Origin: Zunongwangia mangrovi
GTDB taxonomy: Bacteria > Bacteroidota > Bacteroidia > Flavobacteriales > Flavobacteriaceae
Length of the DNA: 64,000 nt
Direction: 5' to 3'
Assembly: GCF_900112105.1 (NCBI RefSeq)
Contig: NZ_FOKV01000003.1
Location: 186,001 to 250,000 of the forward strand
The notes beneath the pieces are model-generated. The model was not told where the DNA came from. It worked only from the letters and a program-made list of their open reading frames with translations, and made no database searches. This document shows, piece by piece, positions 7,791 through 16,730 of this stretch (the first letter of the stretch is position 1; every line of letters begins with the position of its first letter). The position numbers and the translations under genes are program-made.

Positions 7791-9404
7791 TTAATTCTTT
7801 TCAATAGTATAAAAATCGAAATCTACATATCCTCCCGGTTGCTCTGTAGCATAGTTAAATAAGCCGTAGCGATAGCCCATAAAATGTTTTGTAAAAGTGT
7901 AAATCATCTGTAGAGAATCTCCAATCTTCTGCCAGTTTTTACCATCGAGGCTGTAATAAAATTCAGCTTTATCTTTAGTGAAATCGCATGAAACTTTAAG
8001 AAAAACCTCGTCGTTGTTAAGCGGAATACTTTCTACAGCTTCAAAATGCTCACTTACGTTACTCATCATAACAATTCCCTGTTTTTCATCTTCATTTTCG
8101 ATTCCTAAAATCGATTTTACCATCACGATCGATGTTTTTCCATCTTGCTTTTTTACACCTACGTAAGCATATTTGTTCTGAAAAGCAGTTAATCCAGCGA
8201 TATCACCATTTTTCATATTAGCGACATTTATTTTGGTAGTCGCATAACTTTTTGGTCCTATAGTTCGCTGCGTTAAGGTGTTTTTAGCCGATTGTAAATT
8301 AGCGTCAATTCGACCTGTAGTTATTCGTAAACGCCCCGGATTTTCTAAGATTTCCCAATGATCATTATCTGGATTGTGATTCCATTGCCATACTAACGGA
8401 AGTTTAGGATCATTAGGTTTACGTTCAAAATCATCTGAAGCAACAATTGCCGGCACTTCAGTTTTTTTATTGGGTAGCTCTAAAGTCTCTGGTACTTTTC
8501 CGTTTTCACCCAAAACAAGCCAGCCATCTTTCCATTCTACAGGAACCAGATAAGGAATTCTTCCTATGCTTCCACGATCTCCAAAAAGCATCGCATACCA
8601 GTCGCCGTCTGGTGTATTCACAATACCTCCCTGTGCGACATGATCGTCTTGCAAAGCCAGGCGACCTTCGTAAGGTCCTGTAATTTTATCGGCTTTATGA
8701 ATAATAACGCTGCGTGCCCATTTACTTTTGGGCGATGCAATATGAAAAATGTAATATTTGCCATCAATTTTAAATACCTGTGAACCTTCACCGGGAAGTC
8801 CGCCAACTTCATCTTCACCAAAAACCATATTCACATTTTCAATAATTGTTTTTTGGATTCCGCCGGGTTTAATGCCAGAAGCATCGGGCAGTAATTCTAT
8901 CAGTTTAATTTCTCCACCGCCATAGATCATGTAGACTTTTCCGTCATCATCAAAAAATAGCGAATTGTCATGCAAAACCGGCTCAAAAGCAAAGGATTCC
9001 CAGTTCCCTTTTTCAATAGAATCGGTTTTGTAAACATGGGTTTTTCCGGTAGTGGCAGAAAAAGTCGATACATAAAAATGACCATCATGATAACGCAAAC
9101 TACTGGCCCAGGAACCTTTTCCGTAGGCTTCTTCGTTATTTTCTAGGTTCATTTTGTCGTTTTCAACAAGGCGATCATAAGCATAACCCGCCATTTCCCA
9201 ATTTATAAGATCCTTAGATTTCATGATAGGAAGTCCCGGGCTCATGTGCATCGTTGTACTGCTCATATAATACGTGTCTCCAACTCTAATGGTACTTACA
9301 TCTGGAACATCTGCAAAGATCACTGGATTTTGCGCCGATTGGGAATAAAAATAAGTGCTGTTGAAAATAAGTAAGCTGAAAAAAATGACAAACGAGCGTC
9401 TCAT
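7791..9404 (-). CDS. GH43 beta-xylosidase/arabinofuranosidase with C-terminal lectin-like domain
   Basis: 537 residues. A signal peptide ends near FYSQ. The N-terminal GH43 propeller (about 25-300) starts NPVIFADVPDVSTIRVGDTY, with Asp35 the likely base, Asp146 in HDNSLFFDDDGK the likely modulator and Glu206 in LPGEGSQVF the likely acid. The opening VGDTYYMSSTTMHMSPG is characteristic of the GH43 group related to subfamily 12. Residues about 330-535 form the beta-xylosidase C-terminal concanavalin-like domain (GH43_C2). Probably secreted, acting on arabinoxylan-type oligosaccharides. It stands alone on the minus strand and converges on the other GH43 gene. Confidence 0.92.
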   Translation of the reverse strand: MRRSFVIFFSLLIFNSTYFYSQSAQNPVIFADVPDVSTIRVGDTYYMSSTTMHMSPGLPIMKSKDLINWEMAGYAYDRLVENDKMNLENNEEAYGKGSWASSLRYHDGHFYVSTFSATTGKTHVYKTDSIEKGNWESFAFEPVLHDNSLFFDDDGKVYMIYGGGEIKLIELLPDASGIKPGGIQKTIIENVNMVFGEDEVGGLPGEGSQVFKIDGKYYIFHIASPKSKWARSVIIHKADKITGPYEGRLALQDDHVAQGGIVNTPDGDWYAMLFGDRGSIGRIPYLVPVEWKDGWLVLGENGKVPETLELPNKKTEVPAIVASDDFERKPNDPKLPLVWQWNHNPDNDHWEILENPGRLRITTGRIDANLQSAKNTLTQRTIGPKSYATTKINVANMKNGDIAGLTAFQNKYAYVGVKKQDGKTSIVMVKSILGIENEDEKQGIVMMSNVSEHFEAVESIPLNNDEVFLKVSCDFTKDKAEFYYSLDGKNWQKIGDSLQMIYTFTKHFMGYRYGLFNYATEQPGGYVDFDFYTIEKN

Positions 9405-9740
9405 ATATTTGCTAATTTCTGCGGAATAATTTTTAAGCCGAATCTATCATTTGTAGATTTTAGAAAGCTGAAAATTTAGTCCTATTTGATCTAAAATTAG
9501 GTAAAATAAGGCAGAATTATTTTGAAGCTAGACCGCAAACGAAGCTATAAGGCTAGTTTGAAACAAAACGTAAAGTTTTTGATACTATGCAGAAAGGTTT
9601 TGGAGCTCTACACTGCCGAAATTCATTCAAGAATGAGCTGAATTCTTCAAAAAATGGTAATTCATTTATTAAAAAATAAAAATTTCAAACTTTAAATGAG
9701 AAAATATCAGCTTATTTCCGAAGAAAAATTAAACAAAACA
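9405..9740. other. Intergenic stretch with no recognised feature
   Basis: About 335 bp between the start of the GH43 gene and the terminator of the efflux operon. It must contain the GH43 promoter. I see no gene, repeat or strong hairpin in it. Confidence 0.5.
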
Positions 9741-9793
9741 ATACACCGATATTCGATAAAAACAGACCTTATTTTTATCGAATATCGGTGTAT
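9741..9793 (-). terminator. 22-bp perfect stem terminator of the efflux operon
   Basis: The arms 9741-9762 and 9772-9793 are perfect reverse complements (22 bp) around a 9-base loop. The structure starts 10 bases after the TolC-like stop codon at 9803. The T/A-rich arm ends provide a U-run for leftward transcription. It is unusually long and perfect, and would stop transcripts in both directions. Confidence 0.85.
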
Positions 9794-9802
9794 AAAATTT
9801 AG

Positions 9803-11137
9803 TTATTTTGAACTGGAAATATCTTCTAATTCTGGAGCTTCAAGTTTGTTATTTCTGTACAGGTAAACTATTTCCTTGCTTTGGTAATTTGCGAATGCAT
9901 TAACCAGTTCTGTCTTTGCTTCCTGCTGTAAACGCTGTGCATCAAGTAGGTCTGAAAGATTGTTTAAACCGCTGTTGTAATTATCCCGGTGCACTTCTAA
10001 ATTTTCTTCAGCATAAGTCAGGTTTTCTTCAGTAAATTCAATTTGTTTGTAGGCATTTTGTAAATCGTACCAGCTTTGCATAATGCCAATCGTAATTTGA
10101 TCCTGAGCTTTCTTTAACTGGTTTACCGCAATTTCTTCTTTAATTTCCTGTTGCTTTACTTTTTGTTTTTCAGCACCCCACCATGCAGAAATCGGGATAC
10201 GTACAAGACCAAATGCCATTGGTTGAATATCAGAATCTAATCCTGTACTAAAAGTGCCGTATTTTACTGCATTTACACCAACCGAAACCTGAGGCAGCAT
10301 CTCTGCTTTGGCCAGTTTTGTTTGTAATTTTGAAGCCTGAATTTGCTCACCCAATAAGCGATAATTAGAATTTGCAGATACATTTGTAGTATGCTCGTAT
10401 TTTAATTCTGGCGGAATAACCTCATGCAGAGTATCCACCGCCACAGCGCTAGTATCATAATTTAAACCTGTATATAAGGCCAGATCTAGTAGCGCTAGTT
10501 TTCGCAAATTAGAAAGCTTACTTTCATTAAGTAAAACTTTACTTCTGTTTACTTTTACCTGAAGTAATTGATTTTTTGCGATCAATCCGGCATCCAACAA
10601 ATCCTGTTGTTGTTTCAAAAGCTCGTTTAAATAAGCCTTAGAAGCCTTAACTACTTTTTGTTGTTCCTGCAATTGTACTAGTTGCCAGTATTTATTTTCA
10701 GTAGTTAAAATAACCGAATCTATAGATTGCTCTGCTCTAATTTTATTAGCTTCTACCTGTATTTCTGCAAGTTTATTTGAATTTCTAACGCTACCACCGG
10801 CAAAAACAACTTCAGATGCTGTAGCCGATGCCAGATATACATTATCAATTTCAGGAATTCCCAGCATCGCGATGGGATCTATAATATTATCAAAAGCATA
10901 AATGGCGCCACCTAGGGCTTCAATGTTTGGGAAATAATGGGCTATAGCTTCTTGACGTTGCACATTGGCCTCTTCGATTCTAAGATTTCCGTTTTTAATA
11001 TCGTGACTATACTTTAGTGCAGCATTTTTAGCTTCTTTCAGCGTAATTTTAGTTTCCTGCGCATTGCTGGTATAAGTAACAGCTAAGATTAGAAAAAATA
11101 AAAGCTGTTTTTTATGTATCGAAAAATTAGTCTTCAT
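9803..11137 (-). CDS. TolC family outer membrane efflux protein
   Basis: About 444 residues. The ATG at 11137 starts a clear signal peptide (ending SNAQ); an upstream in-frame TTG at 11146 is a weaker choice. Two homologous halves rich in coiled-coil helix are typical of outer membrane efflux proteins: ITLKEAKNAALKYSHDI at the start of the first repeat and LSDLLDAQRLQQEAKTEL near the end of the second. It forms the outer-membrane channel of a tripartite RND pump. It lies 17 bp downstream of the pump gene and is the last gene of the operon, followed by a strong terminator. Confidence 0.93.
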   Translation of the reverse strand: MKTNFSIHKKQLLFFLILAVTYTSNAQETKITLKEAKNAALKYSHDIKNGNLRIEEANVQRQEAIAHYFPNIEALGGAIYAFDNIIDPIAMLGIPEIDNVYLASATASEVVFAGGSVRNSNKLAEIQVEANKIRAEQSIDSVILTTENKYWQLVQLQEQQKVVKASKAYLNELLKQQQDLLDAGLIAKNQLLQVKVNRSKVLLNESKLSNLRKLALLDLALYTGLNYDTSAVAVDTLHEVIPPELKYEHTTNVSANSNYRLLGEQIQASKLQTKLAKAEMLPQVSVGVNAVKYGTFSTGLDSDIQPMAFGLVRIPISAWWGAEKQKVKQQEIKEEIAVNQLKKAQDQITIGIMQSWYDLQNAYKQIEFTEENLTYAEENLEVHRDNYNSGLNNLSDLLDAQRLQQEAKTELVNAFANYQSKEIVYLYRNNKLEAPELEDISSSK

Positions 11138-11154
11138 TTTTAACAATTTCAGGT

Positions 11155-14100
11155 TTAAGCATTTTCAGTTTTCTTTTCTTCAGTATTTCTAAAGAACATC
11201 CAGTATAATGCTGGTAACACATAAAGCGTAAGTACCATCGAAATCATGAGTCCGAATGCTATTACGGTTCCCAATGGTCCCCATAAACTCGATCTACTTA
11301 TAATCATTGGGATTACACCCACTGCGGCGGCAGATGAGGTTAAGAAAATAGGTCGCATTCTTCGTTGTGCTGCTAAAATAGCGGCATCTTTAACGCTGTA
11401 ATTTTCTTTAAACCGAAGTTCGTCTGCAAAATCAATTAGGATAATTCCGTTTCTGACTACGATTCCGCATAGTGCCAAAATCCCCAAAAACGAAGTGAAT
11501 CCAAATGGATACTGCATTAGCATTAATCCTAGTGCAGCGCCCAAAATACTTAGCGGCATCGTGATAAAACTAAGACTGGCGTGTTTTATAGATTTAAAAT
11601 GCCAGATAAGAATTAGGAATATTACCAAAACACTTATCGATAGTGAAATTCCCATTGGCACGAGGTTTTCCTGTTGCATTTCGAACTCGCCACCATAATC
11701 TACTCTTATCGAATTAGGAATATCAAGATTATCGATTTTTGGTCTTAGTTTTTCTAAAACCACATTGGCAACGGCACCTTTGGTAATATCTACTCTAACC
11801 GTTAAACAGCGCATCCCGTTACGGTGTGTTATTTGCTCTTCCTGCCAGCCGGGCTCTACATTTGCCACCTGCCTAAGCGGAACCATACTCTGGGTTTTTG
11901 CTGAAAGTATAGCAAGTTCATTAAGATCTGCTACGGTTTGAGATTTATTATTTTCAGCCTTAATTTTTACCTGAATCGCATAATCTTCATCGTAGATCTT
12001 TGTAGCGTTTAGACCTTCCATATACATGGCAACAGTATTCGCGATATTCTGTTTGCTTAATCCTAACTGGGCAGCTTCATCTTTTTTAATGTCGATATTT
12101 ATGGTTTTTTCCATTTCGCCAAAATTGGTACGAGACCAGATGGTTTCTGGCGTTTGCCTTGCCAGATTGATAATACTGTCTCCATAAGCACGAAGTTGGC
12201 TAATATCATTTCCGTATAAACGAACCTCTATAGGCGCCGGCTTGTTAACCATATTTAGCTGTTTCATCCTGAAATAAGCATTGGGAAACATCTTTGCGTA
12301 ATGCTCGTCGTAATCTTTTAAAACTTCTTCGGTAGCATCTTCAGAAGCAGTGGTTACCAGAATTTGGGCAAAGTTTTTAGCCGGTAGGTTAGGAGCATAA
12401 ACCATGTGAAAACGTGGTGAACTTTCACCAATAAAGCTGGTATAGTTTAAAACACGTTCATCGTCTTTAAGAACTTTCTCTTCAAATTGGCTTACCACTT
12501 TTGCCGTTTCATCGAGATTACTGCCTTTGGCCAGGTAAACTTCTATTGCAAATTGATTTCGTTCAATAATTGGGAAAAGTTCTCGGGTTAAGCCTGAAAA
12601 CAAAATGATCCCCAAAATAACAGATGCCAGCCCAATGGCAAGGTTTAATCTATAGTGCTTCATCGCCTTTTTAAGTGAAGCATTAAAAAAGCCCTGCAAA
12701 CGATCTAACATCGATTTTTTATTTTCCTTGTCTGTTTTTTTGTCGCTATGAAGTCCTTTTTTAATGAAAACCGTATTAAAAAATGGAACGATTAAAACTG
12801 AAATTGCCAGCGATAAAAACAAGGCGATCATTATCGTGAAAGGGAAGGTGCTTAAAAAGTCTTTTGCCGTACCACTTAAAAAGAATACCAAGGGTAAAAA
12901 TGTTGCTGAAATCGCTAAAGTTGCCGTAAATACTGAAGGGAAAAGTTCTAAAGCACTGTGATAAGCCGCTTTCCAAATCGATTCGCCTTCATCTAATTTT
13001 TCAACATGATTGTCTATAATCACAATAGGATCGTCTACAACAATTCCTAAGACGATAATAAGCGCTGCGAGCGTCACTGTGTTTAATTCCATTCCCAGCA
13101 TATACATTACGGCAAGCGTAGAGGCAATGGTAATGGGAATGGTAGCCGCAGCTACAGATGCAACTCTAAAAGGTAACAGGAATAAAGCGACCAGGATTAC
13201 GCCAATTAGCGCATAGCCAAATTCTTTCATAAAATGCCCAATAGCGCTGTGAACTACTTCAGGCTGATCTGCAATTTTTACAATTTCGATATCTTCAGGC
13301 AGATTGCTTTCGATGGTATGTAAACGCTCTTCGATCTCTTTCCCAAACTGAACGATATTATTCCCTTTGGCCATCTCTAGAGTAATGATCATCGCTTTGG
13401 TACCATTGGTTTTGGTAAAAGCATCTGGATCTTCGTATTCTCGTTTAACTTCAGCAATATCTTTTACTCTAATTATGCTTCCGTCGTTAGTGGTGCGCAC
13501 GATTTGATTGGCAACATCAGTTTCATCCTTTAAAAATGTATCAATGTGAATTGGCCGGTCAAATTCATTTCCCTCTAAAGTTCCGCCGGGATTAACGCTT
13601 CCCTGTTGCTGCAAACTTTGCATTAGCATTCCCGGACTAATCCCGTAAGTGGCTAGTTTGTTTTGATTGGTATAGACCGCGATTTGTTCTGTTAAACCAC
13701 CGTCATGGCTAATTTTTGCAACGTTTTCTAATTGTCGCAGATTATCTTCAATATCCTCTACATGATGCTGTAAATCTTTGTAGGGGCGGGAAGAAGATTG
13801 AACTGCGAGGATCATGGCAGCGGTACTTCCAAATTCACTATTTACCAGAATTCCGCGGACTCCCGCTGGCAGTTGTTGTTGCTGAAAAACTAATAAGCCG
13901 TTTTTTAATTTATTCCAAAATTGCTCGGTTGCATCTTCATCTACGCGATTGGCAACTTCAACATATACATACATGCGACCATCCTGAGAATACGAATAGG
14001 TTTTGGTTTTGTCTACTTCATTAAAACTAAAAAGATACTCTTCAACTTTGCTGGTAAGTTCTTGTTCTACTTCTTCTGAATTTGCTCCCGGATAATAGCC

Positions 14101-14259
14101 AATTAATAATCCCTGCCTAATGGTAAAATCTGGAAATTCATTTCGTGGCATATTAAATAAACCAAATAGTCCTATACTTACCAGAAGAAGAGCTACGGCA
14201 AGCGGAAATGATTTATTTTGCATTGCCCATTCTATGATAGAATTGTTTTGCTTTTTCAT
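11155..14259 (-). CDS. RND efflux transporter permease (HAE1/AcrB type)
   Basis: 1034 residues, the usual length. One membrane helix after the N-terminus (LAVALLLVSIGLFGLFNMP), a large periplasmic loop, a block of helices around 330-510, a second periplasmic loop, and a final helix block from about 850. The helix-4 motif reads GIVVDDPIVIIDN, where the two Asp residues match the proton-relay pair. The porter entrance NEFPDFTIRQGLL is typical of the HAE1 group rather than of heavy-metal CusA pumps. The substrate is unknown; organic toxicants, bile-like compounds or antibiotics are likely. It works with the adaptor (upstream, 21 bp) and TolC protein (downstream). Confidence 0.95.
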   Translation of the reverse strand: MKKQNNSIIEWAMQNKSFPLAVALLLVSIGLFGLFNMPRNEFPDFTIRQGLLIGYYPGANSEEVEQELTSKVEEYLFSFNEVDKTKTYSYSQDGRMYVYVEVANRVDEDATEQFWNKLKNGLLVFQQQQLPAGVRGILVNSEFGSTAAMILAVQSSSRPYKDLQHHVEDIEDNLRQLENVAKISHDGGLTEQIAVYTNQNKLATYGISPGMLMQSLQQQGSVNPGGTLEGNEFDRPIHIDTFLKDETDVANQIVRTTNDGSIIRVKDIAEVKREYEDPDAFTKTNGTKAMIITLEMAKGNNIVQFGKEIEERLHTIESNLPEDIEIVKIADQPEVVHSAIGHFMKEFGYALIGVILVALFLLPFRVASVAAATIPITIASTLAVMYMLGMELNTVTLAALIIVLGIVVDDPIVIIDNHVEKLDEGESIWKAAYHSALELFPSVFTATLAISATFLPLVFFLSGTAKDFLSTFPFTIMIALFLSLAISVLIVPFFNTVFIKKGLHSDKKTDKENKKSMLDRLQGFFNASLKKAMKHYRLNLAIGLASVILGIILFSGLTRELFPIIERNQFAIEVYLAKGSNLDETAKVVSQFEEKVLKDDERVLNYTSFIGESSPRFHMVYAPNLPAKNFAQILVTTASEDATEEVLKDYDEHYAKMFPNAYFRMKQLNMVNKPAPIEVRLYGNDISQLRAYGDSIINLARQTPETIWSRTNFGEMEKTINIDIKKDEAAQLGLSKQNIANTVAMYMEGLNATKIYDEDYAIQVKIKAENNKSQTVADLNELAILSAKTQSMVPLRQVANVEPGWQEEQITHRNGMRCLTVRVDITKGAVANVVLEKLRPKIDNLDIPNSIRVDYGGEFEMQQENLVPMGISLSISVLVIFLILIWHFKSIKHASLSFITMPLSILGAALGLMLMQYPFGFTSFLGILALCGIVVRNGIILIDFADELRFKENYSVKDAAILAAQRRMRPIFLTSSAAAVGVIPMIISRSSLWGPLGTVIAFGLMISMVLTLYVLPALYWMFFRNTEEKKTENA

Positions 14260-14280
14260 AATCTAAACGAGTCTTTTAAA

Positions 14281-15327
14281 TTATTGGGCAATTTTAATTG
14301 GGGTATTATCGGTAAGTTTATGATATCCCGAAGTAATTACCTGGTCTGAAGCTTTTAAACCTGAAGTTATGGCAATGCCATTGCTGTAAAGCTTTCCTGT
14401 GCTAACCTGCTTTCGTTTAGCCTTTCCGTTTTCTGCAACAAATACAAAATATTCGTTTTCTTCGGTTACTGAAACTACTTTAATAGGCAAAATAATTTCA
14501 GAATCATCTGATTTTTGATTTTGATTGAAATCGATAAGCGCTGTACAGGACATTCCTGGTTTTATTGATTTCTCTGGGTTTTCCAGAAGAATTTGAGCGA
14601 TATAAACCGGATTTTGCTGATTAGATTGAATGGAAATTTCAGTCACTTTTCCGAAGAAAAAATCATCTCCCAAAGCATCGATTTTTACCTTTGCGCTATC
14701 TCCTTTTTTTAGTTGATTTACTTCAGCATCTGGCACAGGAATAGCCGCTTTTACGGTATCTATATTTAGCAATTGAAAAACAGGTCTGCCCGGGCTGGCC
14801 AAATCGCCAGATTCCATGATCTTAGCACCAATATAACCACTAAAAGGCGCATATAATTTACTGTGTTTTACATTTTGAAACGCAGCATTGGCCGCTGCTT
14901 TTGCTTGATTGTATTTTGATCGCGCTTCGATCATTTTAATTTCAGCAATGCTTCCTTTTTGGTACACTTCGTTTATGCGTTCGTAATTTTCTTTGGCAAG
15001 ATCTGCCTGAGCTTTACGAGCTTCATATTGCTCTTTATAAGCGGTAGCGTCTACCTGGGATAAAAGCTCACCTTTTTGTACAAAATCGCCCATTTCAGCA
15101 TTAATAACTTCAATCGTTCCGCCTATTTGAAAACTAAGATTCACTGTTTTGCTGGCAATAATTTTACCTGTAAAACCAGTGTTTTTGGTATTTAGTGAAT
15201 TAGTATGTTCACCAATTGTAATCGTCTTAACAGCGATTGGTTGGATAGCAACAGATTTCTCTTTCTCGCCACAACTAATGGCAAGCAAAGCAAGAATCGC
15301 AAACAATGTGGGACAAATGTTACGCAT
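14281..15327 (-). CDS. RND efflux periplasmic adaptor (membrane fusion protein)
   Basis: 348 residues with a lipoprotein signal and lipobox LAISC (Cys19), so anchored in the inner membrane facing the periplasm. Order of parts: barrel-sandwich (lipoyl-like) halves around INAEMGDFVQKGELLSQVDA (residue 75-95) and LYAPFSGYIGAKIMESGDLA (about 155-175), an alpha-helical hairpin between them, a beta-barrel (AAIPVPDAEVNQLKKGD) and a C-terminal membrane-proximal domain. It bridges the RND pump and the TolC channel. It starts 22 bp after the TetR gene and is therefore in the same operon. Confidence 0.94.
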   Translation of the reverse strand: MRNICPTLFAILALLAISCGEKEKSVAIQPIAVKTITIGEHTNSLNTKNTGFTGKIIASKTVNLSFQIGGTIEVINAEMGDFVQKGELLSQVDATAYKEQYEARKAQADLAKENYERINEVYQKGSIAEIKMIEARSKYNQAKAAANAAFQNVKHSKLYAPFSGYIGAKIMESGDLASPGRPVFQLLNIDTVKAAIPVPDAEVNQLKKGDSAKVKIDALGDDFFFGKVTEISIQSNQQNPVYIAQILLENPEKSIKPGMSCTALIDFNQNQKSDDSEIILPIKVVSVTEENEYFVFVAENGKAKRKQVSTGKLYSNGIAITSGLKASDQVITSGYHKLTDNTPIKIAQ

Positions 15328-15349
15328 ATTAAATAAGATTAGGATAAGT

Positions 15350-15943
15350 TTAGTTTTGAAGTCCTTTGATCATTAATTGATTAATCCACTCTAATCGATC
15401 GAACATATCGTTAGAAAATCGCTGATATAGAAAAATTTCTTTTTCCAGGCTATCGGTTGCCGTTACCAGTGCCAACGCCAAAAAATTGATGTCCTTTTTG
15501 GGAACAGGTTTAATTTCTTGTTTTTCGATCGCCCAGTGAATACAATTTTCGATAATGCTGATTTCTTCGGTTCTAATACCGTCTAAAAGCTGATATAAAA
15601 AACTAGTGTTTTCTTTTAGATCTGTGAGTAAATAGGTGTAGGTGTTAGAAAGCGAGATTAGATGTTCTAGTTTTATCTTTCTATAATTAGAAAGGTTTTT
15701 TTCGATGCTGAATTCTTTTGAAACCTTTTTTGAAGTCTCCTGAATTCGTTTTTCGTATTCATTCTTTACAAAGGCTTCGAAAACTTCATTTTTATTCTTG
15801 AAATAATAATATAAAGTACTTCGCCCTTTTTCTGAAGCCTTAGCGATATGATCCATAGTCGCTTTTTTATAACCGTGATCTCGAAATACGGTTTTGGAGG
15901 CTTCTATAATCTGCATTTTTACAAAATCTTCTTTAGAATCCAT
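15350..15943 (-). CDS. TetR/AcrR family repressor of the efflux operon
   Basis: About 197 residues from the ATG at 15943 (MDSKEDFVKMQIIEA). An in-frame ATG 39 bp upstream would begin inside the proposed promoter, so the internal start is preferred. The helix-turn-helix is clear: KKATMDHIAKASEKGRSTLY followed by YYFKNKNEVFEAFV. The C-terminal helical domain would bind the inducer. As the first gene of a tetR-adaptor-pump-TolC operon, it very probably represses its own operon. A palindrome in its promoter (15985-16007) supports that. Confidence 0.92.
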   Translation of the reverse strand: MDSKEDFVKMQIIEASKTVFRDHGYKKATMDHIAKASEKGRSTLYYYFKNKNEVFEAFVKNEYEKRIQETSKKVSKEFSIEKNLSNYRKIKLEHLISLSNTYTYLLTDLKENTSFLYQLLDGIRTEEISIIENCIHWAIEKQEIKPVPKKDINFLALALVTATDSLEKEIFLYQRFSNDMFDRLEWINQLMIKGLQN

Positions 15944-15979
15944 TTTTCGACAAAAATTAAAATTATGTCTAATTTTAAA

Positions 15980-16007
15980 CAAAATTACAATTTATGTCTA
16001 AATGTAA
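15980..16007 (-). promoter_or_regulatory. Promoter and operator of the TetR-efflux operon
   Basis: On the minus strand TAATTTTG (plus 15980-15987) is a perfect match to the Bacteroidetes -7 element TAnnTTTG. About 18 bp further upstream is a T-rich -33 candidate. Between and over these lies an imperfect palindrome at 15985-16007 with arms TTACA/TGTAA. The string TATGTCTAA also occurs as a direct repeat at 15964-15972 and 15993-16001. Operator sites placed like this would let the TetR protein block its own transcription. The binding protein is inferred from position. Confidence 0.5.
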
Positions 16008-16076
16008 ATCTTTCTAAGTTGTTAATTTTTAGTCTGAACGTCTAAAAAGTGAATGGGAGGTGAAGAATTTTAAAGG

Positions 16077-16105
16077 TTGAATTTTAAAATAAATACTTAC
16101 TTTAG
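16077..16105 (+). promoter_or_regulatory. Promoter of the glutathione peroxidase gene
   Basis: TTG at 16077-16079, an 18-bp spacer and TACTTTAG at 16098-16105 fit the flavobacterial TTG / TAnnTTTG promoter with one mismatch. The start codon follows 21 bp later, leaving a short leader. Confidence 0.45.
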
Positions 16106-16126
16106 GCTGAAATTAAAATATAGAAA

Positions 16127-16666
16127 ATGAAAAGATCATTTTTAATACTTGCTTTGATGTGTATGACAAGCCTTTTCGCTCAAAAAGATAAGACGATTTA
16201 TCAATTTAAGGTTGAAGATATAAATGGTGAAACTTTCGATCTAAGTTCACTTAAAGGGAAAAAGGTGATGATCGTGAATACGGCGAGTAAATGTGGATTT
16301 ACGCCGCAGTATGCCGAATTGCAGCGTATTTACGAGCAATATAAATATGGTGACTTTGTAATTATTGGATTTCCATCTAACGATTTTGGAAATCAGGAGC
16401 CGGGGAGTAATGAAGAGATTTCAGAATTTTGCCAGAAAAACTACGGAGTAGATTTTCCTATGATGGCAAAGATTACAGTGAAAGAAGAAGAAAAGCATCC
16501 ATTGTATCAGTTTTTAACCGAGAAATCTAAAAATGGTTTTAAAGATTCTGAAGTAAAATGGAATTTTCAGAAATATCTAATCGATAGAGACGGGAAGCTT
16601 GTCGCGGTAAAAGACTCGAATGTGGTTCCAGGTGATAATTCGATCTTAAGTTGGATTCAGAAATAA
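16127..16666 (+). CDS. Glutathione peroxidase family protein, exported
   Basis: 179 residues. A signal peptide (MKRSFLILALMCMTSLFAQ) sends it to the periplasm, unlike the usual cytoplasmic form. The thioredoxin fold carries the family motifs NTASKCGFTPQ, with the peroxidatic Cys56 in place of selenocysteine, then IGFPSNDFGNQEPG and, late, VKWNFQKYLID. It reduces hydrogen peroxide or lipid hydroperoxides, in bacteria usually with thioredoxin-like partners. The gene stands alone next to the efflux operon and ends at a strong bidirectional terminator. Confidence 0.93.
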   Translation: MKRSFLILALMCMTSLFAQKDKTIYQFKVEDINGETFDLSSLKGKKVMIVNTASKCGFTPQYAELQRIYEQYKYGDFVIIGFPSNDFGNQEPGSNEEISEFCQKNYGVDFPMMAKITVKEEEKHPLYQFLTEKSKNGFKDSEVKWNFQKYLIDRDGKLVAVKDSNVVPGDNSILSWIQK

Positions 16667-16685
16667 TTCCGCTTAAAATAATAGA

Positions 16686-16720
16686 AAACAAAAAGGGTAA
16701 TCAAATTACCCTTTTTGTTT
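16686..16720. terminator. Bidirectional terminator between convergent genes
   Basis: Arms 16686-16700 and 16706-16720 (aaacaaaaagggtaa and its complement) pair perfectly over 15 bp with a 5-base loop and carry T-runs on both strands. It serves the peroxidase gene (+) and the secreted protein gene that ends at 16731 (-). Confidence 0.88.
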
Positions 16721-16730
16721 TTTACTAACT

